From DASSJT01 sp035691065 (lineage in GTDB: Bacteria; Actinomycetota; Actinomycetes; Actinomycetales; Dermatophilaceae), in assembly GCA_035691065.1 (NCBI GenBank), contig DASSJT010000203.1:8724-72723 (forward strand): a DNA stretch of 64,000 nucleotides, read 5' to 3'. The position numbers and the translations under genes are program-made. Position 1 is the first letter of the stretch. The number at the start of each line of letters is the position of its first letter. This document shows positions 59,035 through 64,000 of this stretch, one piece after another. The notes beneath the pieces were generated by a model that had not been told where the DNA came from, searched no databases, and saw nothing but the letters and a program-made list of their open reading frames with translations.

Positions 59035-59744
59035 GCGGCTCACTGCGACGTTTTGCCAGCACGTCGATCCTCGCCGCGCTGGCGCTGGGCGCCGCTGTGG
59101 TGTCACCCGCCGACGGGGCACCAGCGCAGCCGTATGCCGGGCACGTCACATCCGCGACGGTCCAGACCCTGCACGCCGACCGCGGCTCAGGGCATCCGCT
59201 CATGATGTGGTCCGACGGGGTCACGTCGAATGTCTCGGACGTCTTCAACGGCGGCCAAGGACACCTCAAGGCGAGGACCCGCATGGCGCTGGTCAGCACC
59301 AAGGACGGCGTCGTGAGCGCGACCAACCGCGCCGTCGCCGAGAGCCAGTGCTCCAACTGCCGCACGGCCTCGGTGGCAGTCGAGGTCGTCCTCGCGAGCG
59401 AACGGCCCTCGTCCCTCGACTTCGCCAACACGGCCTTCGCGCTCAACACCGGCTGCCAGCACTGCGAGGCCCTGGCGATGGCCTACCAGCTTGCCGTGGT
59501 CGCTCCCGGGATCCGGCTGTCCGACCGGGGCGTGGCCGAGCTTCGGGACATCAACGGCCGGCTGGGCGATGTGGTCGTCGCCGACGAGTCGCTCGACGCC
59601 GTCGCCGATGCCGTGAAGGCGCTGGTCGCGGAGGCGGTGTCGGTCTTGGACGCGGAGCTCACGACTACCGGCGCCGACTCCCGTGGCCGGGGCCGGTCGC
59701 GAGCGCCTTCGGTCAGCGTCCACAGCGCCGTCCACCGCACCTGA
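59031..59744 (+). CDS. Exported protein with two CxxC motifs, peptide-locus partner
   Basis: 237 aa, function unknown. The signal peptide ends around residue 29 (SPADGA). Two CxxC motifs, CSNC (107-110) and CQHC (142-145), are each followed by an Ala-rich alternating segment. Similar cysteine-motif proteins occur in other actinobacteria as hypothetical proteins, from memory. Between the motifs lies NTAFALNTGC (133-142), which aligns with the cores of the two peptides, Cys replacing their Ser. The start overlaps the protease-ATPase stop (ATGA), so it belongs to the same operon. The CxxC pairs could be disulfides, metal sites or modification sites. The Arg/Ser-rich C-terminus looks disordered. 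Confidence 0.85.
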   Translation: MSGSLRRFASTSILAALALGAAVVSPADGAPAQPYAGHVTSATVQTLHADRGSGHPLMMWSDGVTSNVSDVFNGGQGHLKARTRMALVSTKDGVVSATNRAVAESQCSNCRTASVAVEVVLASERPSSLDFANTAFALNTGCQHCEALAMAYQLAVVAPGIRLSDRGVAELRDINGRLGDVVVADESLDAVADAVKALVAEAVSVLDAELTTTGADSRGRGRSRAPSVSVHSAVHRT

Positions 59745-59895
59745 GCCGGTCCGCTGGCCTCGGCCATTGAGGTGTTGCGGGCTCAGGGGCCATGGTCAGG
59801 CGGCCCGCCGGCGTCTCGGTCCGCCGGGCCCGGCCGTCGGGCTCCTCCGCCCAGGGTCCGATCCGCCCAGGTCCGACCCGGCTGGCGTTGCAGAA

Positions 59896-59922
59896 TGTCA
59901 CAACTCCGCGTGGTGCCTTGTC
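59896..59922 (+). promoter_or_regulatory. ECF41-type promoter, TGTCACA - 16 bp - TGTC
   Basis: TGTCACA (59896-59902) and TGTC (59919-59922) match the published ECF41 consensus TGTCACA-N16-CGTC except one base, and lie 33 bases upstream of the epimerase ATG. The sigma gene in the same operon would thus control itself. Confidence 0.75.
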
Positions 59923-59954
59923 TTCAAGGGAAACACCGCGCGGAAGGAAAGATC

Positions 59955-60881
59955 ATGCGAGTCTTCGTCACGGGAGCGACCGGGGCACTGGGACGGCACC
60001 TCGTCCCCGGGCTGGTCGCGGAGGGTCACGAGGTCACGGCCACCACGAGGAGTCCCGGCAAGGTCGCGCAGCTGCGCGAGGCGGGTGCGGAGCCGGTGGT
60101 GGTCGACGGGCTCGATCGCGAGGCGGTGCTCGCGGCGGTGCGGGCCGCTGCGCCCGAGGTGATCGTGCACGAGATGACCGCGCTGGCGGACATGCGGAGC
60201 CTCCGCAAGGTCGACCAGGAGTTCGCCGCCACGAACGAGCTGCGGACCCGGGGCACCGACAACCTGCTGGCGGCCGCCGCGCGGGTGGGCACCCGCCGGC
60301 TCATCGCGCAGGGCCACAACTTCGTGTACGAGCGTTCCGGCGGCCCGGTGAAGACCGAGGAGGACCCGCTCGACTCGCGGCCCATCCCGTCAGCAGCGCG
60401 AATGGTGGCGGCGTTGAGGCATGTCGAGCAGACCGTGCCGCTCGCGGTGCCGGAGGGGATCGTGCTGCGTTACGGCACCTTCTACGGGCCGGGCGCCTCG
60501 GATCTCCTGGTGGAGGCGGTGCGGAAGCGGCAGATGCCGGTGATCGGCGGCGGGACCGGCATCTGGTCGTTCATCGAGATCACCGACGCCGCTGCCGCGA
60601 CGCTCGCGGCGGTCGACGCCGGTGCCCCAGGCGCGTACAACATCGTGGACGGCGACCCGGCGCCGGTTGCGGAGTGGCTGCCGTACCTCGCGGAGGTCGC
60701 GGGCGCGAAGCCGCCGCTGCGCCTGCCGGCCTGGCTCGGACGGCTGCTCGCGGGAGAGTTCGTCGTGGCCCAGATGACCGACGCGCGGGGGTGCTCGAAC
60801 GAGAAGGCAAGGAAGGAGCTCGGCTGGGAGCCTCGGTATGCGAGCTGGCGGGAGGGATTCGATGCCTGGGTCAACGGATAG
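59955..60881 (+). CDS. NAD-dependent epimerase/dehydratase, ECF41-associated
   Basis: Extended short-chain dehydrogenase/reductase fold, 308 aa. The dinucleotide motif is VFVTGATGALGRHLVPGLVAEGH. The active-site YxxxK is not clear: the GHNFVYERSGG region has Tyr without the matching Lys, so catalysis may be altered. ATG 59955 follows AGGAAAG. It is one of the oxidoreductase/epimerase-type companions known to accompany ECF41 sigma factors. Its last codons overlap the sigma gene start by 20 bp in a 12-bp tandem repeat. The substrate is unknown. Confidence 0.9.
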   Translation: MRVFVTGATGALGRHLVPGLVAEGHEVTATTRSPGKVAQLREAGAEPVVVDGLDREAVLAAVRAAAPEVIVHEMTALADMRSLRKVDQEFAATNELRTRGTDNLLAAAARVGTRRLIAQGHNFVYERSGGPVKTEEDPLDSRPIPSAARMVAALRHVEQTVPLAVPEGIVLRYGTFYGPGASDLLVEAVRKRQMPVIGGGTGIWSFIEITDAAAATLAAVDAGAPGAYNIVDGDPAPVAEWLPYLAEVAGAKPPLRLPAWLGRLLAGEFVVAQMTDARGCSNEKARKELGWEPRYASWREGFDAWVNG

Positions 60882-61818
60882 GTCAACGGATAGGTCAACG
60901 GATGAGACCGGCGTCGCCGAGTACCGGCCGCTGCTGTTCTCCATCGCCTACGGCATGACCGGGTCGGTGGGCGACGCCGAGGACATCGTGCAGGACGCGT
61001 TCCTGGGCCTGACCCGGGCGCGCCAGGCGGGAACCACGATCGCCGATCGGAAGGCCTACCTGACGACAGCGGTGACCCGGCTGGGAATCAACTACCTGAG
61101 CTCGGCTCGGGTGCGACGGGAGACCTACGTGGGGGACTGGCTGCCGGAGCCGGTCGTCGTGCCCGCCGACCGGCCGGGGCCGGCTGAGCATGCCGAGCTG
61201 GCCGACTCCCTGTCGATGGCGTTCCTCGTGCTGCTGGAGGCCCTCTCGCCGGTGGAGCGAGCGGTGTTCATGCTGCGCGAGGTGTTCGAGTACGGCTACC
61301 CGGATGTCGCGAGGATCACGGGCAAGACCGAGGTGAACTGCCGGCAGATCTTCGCCCGCGCCAGGCAGCGCATCGCCGCCGGAGGGCAGGCGCGCGACAG
61401 CGCGCCACCCCCGGCGCGGCGAGCGGCGGGCGAGGAGCTCGCCCGCAGGTTCTTCGTGGCCGCCGCGGGCGGTGACCTGGACGCGCTGCTCGGCATGCTC
61501 GCGCCCGATGTGGTGCTCCAGGGGGACGGTGGCGGCAAGGCGCAGGTGGTCGGGAAGCCGTTGGCCGGGCGGCAGCGTGTGATGCGGATGCTCGTGGGCC
61601 TGCTGCGCCGGGGTCGGACCCTCGGCGCCTCCCTCCGGTTGGCCTGGGTCAACGGCCAGCCGGGTGCGGTGTTCTACGACGCGGAAGGGCGCGTGCTCAG
61701 CGTGGTCGAGCTCGACATCGCCGACGGCGTGGTCCAGGCGATCCGTGCTGTGGTCAATCCCGACAAACTCGGTCACCTCGGCCCGGTGTCCGATGTGGCC
61801 CGACGGCCAGAGCCCTAG
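60862..61818 (+). CDS. ECF41-type (SigJ-like) RNA polymerase sigma factor
   Basis: 318-aa sigma factor. Region 2 is YRPLLFSIAYGMTGSVGDAEDIVQDAF (about 20-46). Region 4 is LSPVERAVFMLREVFEYGYPDVARITGKTEVNCRQIFARARQRI (about 135-178). A C-terminal SnoaL-like domain (about 195-310: FFVAAAGGDLDALLGMLAPDVVL, NGQPGAVFY, VVNPDKL) replaces an anti-sigma factor in this group. ATG 60862 has ribosome site GGGAGGGA and lies inside the epimerase gene. The N-terminus RSTDRSTD comes from a triplicated 12-mer. It is coupled to the epimerase and probably autoregulated through the promoter at 59896. Confidence 0.93.
   Translation: MPGSTDRSTDRSTDETGVAEYRPLLFSIAYGMTGSVGDAEDIVQDAFLGLTRARQAGTTIADRKAYLTTAVTRLGINYLSSARVRRETYVGDWLPEPVVVPADRPGPAEHAELADSLSMAFLVLLEALSPVERAVFMLREVFEYGYPDVARITGKTEVNCRQIFARARQRIAAGGQARDSAPPPARRAAGEELARRFFVAAAGGDLDALLGMLAPDVVLQGDGGGKAQVVGKPLAGRQRVMRMLVGLLRRGRTLGASLRLAWVNGQPGAVFYDAEGRVLSVVELDIADGVVQAIRAVVNPDKLGHLGPVSDVARRPEP
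60868..60903 (+). repeat. Three 12-bp tandem repeats across the epimerase stop
   Basis: GGTCAACGGATA at 60868 and 60880, and GGTCAACGGATG at 60892. The first copy supplies the last epimerase codons (VNG, then stop). All three encode the RSTD repeats of the sigma factor. Confidence 0.9.
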
Positions 61819-63680
61819 CCCAGGAGCTGGTCGACGAAGCACCACCGCCAGGCCTCGCCGGGCTCGAAGCTGCGCATGACCGGATGGCCGTACTCGTGGT
61901 AGTGCTTGGTCGCGTGGCGGCCGATCGAGGAGTCGCAGCAGGCGATGTTGCCGCAGGTCAGGCACATGCGCAGGTGGACCCAGATGAGCCCCTCGGCGAT
62001 GCAGCGCGCGCACACCCGTGAGTTGGTGGGGGCGACGGCGCAGGTCGCCGCGCGAAGGTGCTCGCAACCACCGCCGGGCAGCTCCGGCGGCAGCAGCGGT
62101 GCGTCGCGGAGCGTCCGGTCGCGGTTGTCGACGAGGTCGAGCATGGACTCCTCGACGTCGAGGGCGCCGAGGACGGTCGAGAGCACCTCCTGGTCGGCGG
62201 TGCCCGCGTCGCGGAGCCGCAGCAGCTCGGCCCGCTCTGCAGCCAGCATGTGCAGGCGCACCCTCCGGTAGCTCTCGCTCGGCGTCTCGCCGGAATCGGC
62301 CCCCCAGCCCAGGCGCTCCCAAGCCCGGTTGACGCGGTCCTCCCCGCGGGAGCGGACCACCTTCAGGGTGCGGTCGTCGGCATCGGCCGTCTCGAGCGCG
62401 GCCACGCCGGCGTCGACGGCGCGCTGCAGGATGGTCGCCTCCTGCAGCGCGTCCTCGCGCGGGTCGGGCCCCCGGACGCCGAGGCGACGGGCGACCCATG
62501 GCAGGGTCAGTCCCTGGAGCAGGATCGTGCCGACCGCAACGACCATCGCGATGAGCACGAGCACGTCACGCTGCGGGGTGTCGATCGGCAGCACGAACGC
62601 CGCGGCCAGGGTGACCACCCCTCGCATGCCCGCCCACGACGTCACGCCGGTGTGCCGCCAGAACTTCGAGCTGCCCACTCCCCGGCCGCGGGCGATCTCC
62701 TCCAGCCGCATCAGCAGCATCCAGATCGGTCGCAGGAGCAGCACGGCGAGCAGGACAGCGCCACTGGCGAGGAGGATCCGACCCCAGCCGAGCGAGGACG
62801 TCCCGGCAGCCGACACGATCCGGCGCATCTGCAGGCCGATCAGCAGGAAGACGGCATTCTCCAGCAGGAACTGGACGCTGGCCCAGTTGATCCGCTCGCT
62901 GAGCCGCGAGCTGGCGGTCTGCAGCACCGGCGCCTTGTGTCCCAACAGGATCCCGGTGACCACGACGGCCAGGACACCCGAGGCGCGCAGCTCCTCGGCG
63001 GGGAGGTAGGCGAGGAACGGCGCCAGAAAGGAGATCGCGGTGTCGAGCGCCGGCACCGTGACCTGCTTGCGGACCCAGGCCAGTCCGGCCGTGACCACGA
63101 GGCCGACGAGGACACCCCCGACCACCGCCCACGCGAAGTTGCCAGCAACCGTCCAGAAGGTCATGGCCCCGGCGACCGAGAACGCCGTGATCGCCGTGCG
63201 CAGGGACACCAGCGCGGTGGCGTCATTGAGCAGCGACTCGCCCTCGAGGATCGTGACGATCCGCCTGGGCAGCCCGATCTGCCGCGCGACCGCGGTGGCG
63301 GCCACGGCATCCGGTGGGGCGACGATCGCGCCGAGCGCGAACGCCACCGCGAACGGGATCGGCAGCAGCCACCACGCCGTCAGCGCGACGCCCGCCGCCG
63401 TGAAGAGCACCAGCCCGACTGACAGTGCGCCGATGGTGCCGCGGTTCTCCCGGAAGTCGACCAGGCTGGTGCGGATGGCGGCCGCGTAGAGGAGCGGCGG
63501 CAGGAGCCCCACGAGCACGACCTCGCTGGAGAGCGTCGGCTCGGGGATGAAGGGCACGTAGGACCCCGCCACGCCGACCACCAGCAGCACGAGGGGGGCC
63601 GGAAGCTGCGCACGGGCCGACAGACCGGCGACGGCGACGACCGTGGCGGCGATGGCGAGCAGGGTCAGCGCGAACTCCAC
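61815..63680 (-). CDS. Na+/H+ antiporter (CPA1/NhaP) with C-terminal UBP-type zinc finger
   Basis: 621 aa. The N-terminal 400 residues hold about 11-12 transmembrane segments, with GAIVAPPDAVAATAV (ion-site Asp region), ILEGESLLNDATALV and GMRGVVTLAAAF, the CPA1 antiporter landmarks. A helical cytoplasmic region follows. The last 80 residues form a UBP-type zinc finger: GCEHLRAATCAV, VCARCIAEG, HLRMCLTCGNIACCD, then HATKHYHEYGHPVM, with Cys/His ligands intact. Such fusions are found in some actinobacteria; the finger's ligand there is unknown. GTG 63680 has ribosome site AAGGATG. The stop overlaps the convergent sigma gene by 4 bp. Confidence 0.93.
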   Translation of the reverse strand: MEFALTLLAIAATVVAVAGLSARAQLPAPLVLLVVGVAGSYVPFIPEPTLSSEVVLVGLLPPLLYAAAIRTSLVDFRENRGTIGALSVGLVLFTAAGVALTAWWLLPIPFAVAFALGAIVAPPDAVAATAVARQIGLPRRIVTILEGESLLNDATALVSLRTAITAFSVAGAMTFWTVAGNFAWAVVGGVLVGLVVTAGLAWVRKQVTVPALDTAISFLAPFLAYLPAEELRASGVLAVVVTGILLGHKAPVLQTASSRLSERINWASVQFLLENAVFLLIGLQMRRIVSAAGTSSLGWGRILLASGAVLLAVLLLRPIWMLLMRLEEIARGRGVGSSKFWRHTGVTSWAGMRGVVTLAAAFVLPIDTPQRDVLVLIAMVVAVGTILLQGLTLPWVARRLGVRGPDPREDALQEATILQRAVDAGVAALETADADDRTLKVVRSRGEDRVNRAWERLGWGADSGETPSESYRRVRLHMLAAERAELLRLRDAGTADQEVLSTVLGALDVEESMLDLVDNRDRTLRDAPLLPPELPGGGCEHLRAATCAVAPTNSRVCARCIAEGLIWVHLRMCLTCGNIACCDSSIGRHATKHYHEYGHPVMRSFEPGEAWRWCFVDQLLG

Positions 63681-63734
63681 GGCTGCATCCTTGCAGGCAC
63701 AGCGGGTCCAGCAGCAGGGGATTCCACGGCAGCG

Positions 63735-63826
63735 GTATGCCGGGTGGTCGCCTCCCTGGCGCGGTCACCCGAGGCGACCACCAAGGCGACCACGGAGGGG
63801 GCCCTGCTGGCGACCACCCGGCATAC
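63735..63826. repeat. 18-bp inverted repeat with extra GGCGACCAC copies
   Basis: GTATGCCGGGTGGTCGCC (63735-63752) is perfectly complementary to 63809-63826. Two more copies of the right-arm core GGCGACCAC lie between (63773 and 63785). It terminates the DUF885 gene and precedes the antiporter. It is the same family as the hairpin at 46513. Confidence 0.8.
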
Positions 63827-63829
63827 GGC

Positions 63830-64000
63830 CTAGGAGAGGCCTCCGGTCAGGTTGCCCGTCATGGCCTCGCGCAGGGTGTCGAGGCCGAGCCCGCCGAGGT
63901 CGAGGGCGCGCCGGTGGAAGGCCTTGAGGTCGAAATCGGCGCCCTCGCGCCGCGCCACCTCGTCGCGCAGCTGCATCCACAGCCGCTCGCCGATCTTGTA
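63830..64000 (-). CDS. C-terminal end of a DUF885 protein (partial)
   Basis: Only the last 56 residues are in the window. They read YKIGERLWMQLRDEVA then FDLKAFHRRALDLGGLGL, matching the C-terminal end of DUF885 proteins, a gluzincin-like peptidase family, where the helix after KIGE is conserved. The stop is TAG, and the 18-bp inverted repeat follows at once. The rest of the gene lies to the right. Confidence 0.8.
   Translation of the reverse strand, partial: YKIGERLWMQLRDEVARREGADFDLKAFHRRALDLGGLGLDTLREAMTGNLTGGLS

Noticed and set aside
56149..59744. Classical lanthipeptide, sactipeptide, thiopeptide or daptide cluster
   Set aside because: No LanM/LanBC, radical-SAM, YcaO, aminotransferase or methyltransferase gene is present, and the peptide cores have no Cys.

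Overview
This is a high-GC (roughly 70%) actinobacterial chromosome segment with dense, short-spaced operons, Actinobacteria-type regulators (SARP/BTAD, ECF41 sigma factor, TetR, MarR, MerR) and many genes that appear to start without a leader. The gene set (BMP-type nucleoside importer, LpdA-like quinone reductase, acyl-CoA carboxylases) and the abundance of the octamer GTATGCCG/CGGCATAC suggest the Intrasporangiaceae or a close relative. That family assignment is inference. I saw no rRNA, tRNA, CRISPR array, insertion sequence, prophage or replication origin.

Region by region. 1-3.6 kb: a MarR-type regulator, a B12-dependent acyl-CoA mutase catalytic subunit, and an M20 amidohydrolase. 3.8-12 kb and 16.4-18 kb: nucleoside uptake and pyrimidine/purine salvage (lipoprotein binding protein, ABC ATPase, two permeases, cytidine deaminase, thymidine phosphorylase, adenosine deaminase), with a secreted SGNH hydrolase inserted. 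11.9-16.4 kb: an alpha/beta hydrolase with a TetR regulator, a small secreted EF-hand-like protein, and a divergent OmpR-type two-component pair. 18-25 kb: a cyclic-nucleotide-domain histidine kinase paired with a receiver-thioredoxin-reductase fusion, then a large 5-oxoprolinase/hydantoinase. 24.9-31.9 kb: purine nucleoside phosphorylase, phosphopentomutase-like enzyme, deoxyribose-phosphate aldolase, two aldehyde dehydrogenases (one lacking the catalytic cysteine) and a uridine-kinase-like protein. Together these break nucleosides down to central metabolites. 32-36 kb: a spermidine/iron-type ABC importer operon.

36-48.5 kb: an LpdA-like flavoprotein, a phytoene-dehydrogenase-like oxidoreductase, a SRPBCC protein, a very large secreted M14 carboxypeptidase, a biotin-dependent carboxylase alpha subunit, an aldo/keto reductase, tryptophan 2,3-dioxygenase and a PfkB kinase. 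48.5-55 kb: a VWA/MoxR chaperone pair, a LiuR-like MerR regulator with a perfect 16-bp palindrome beside a divergent acyl-CoA dehydrogenase/carboxyltransferase operon, and a Maf protein.

55-59.7 kb holds the most unusual locus. A SARP-type regulator is divergent from an operon of two tiny peptides (61 and 64 aa), a 779-aa membrane protein fusing a PqqD-like domain, an M50 zinc metalloprotease and a MinD/ParA-like ATPase, and an exported protein with two CxxC motifs. The peptides share a leader-like LLPxRE segment and a core. That core also matches the exported protein position by position, with Ser where the exported protein has Cys. I read this as an undescribed ribosomal-peptide processing or export system. 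59.9-64 kb: an ECF41 sigma factor with its NAD-dependent epimerase partner and a near-consensus ECF41 promoter, a Na+/H+ antiporter with a UBP-type zinc finger, and the end of a DUF885 protein.
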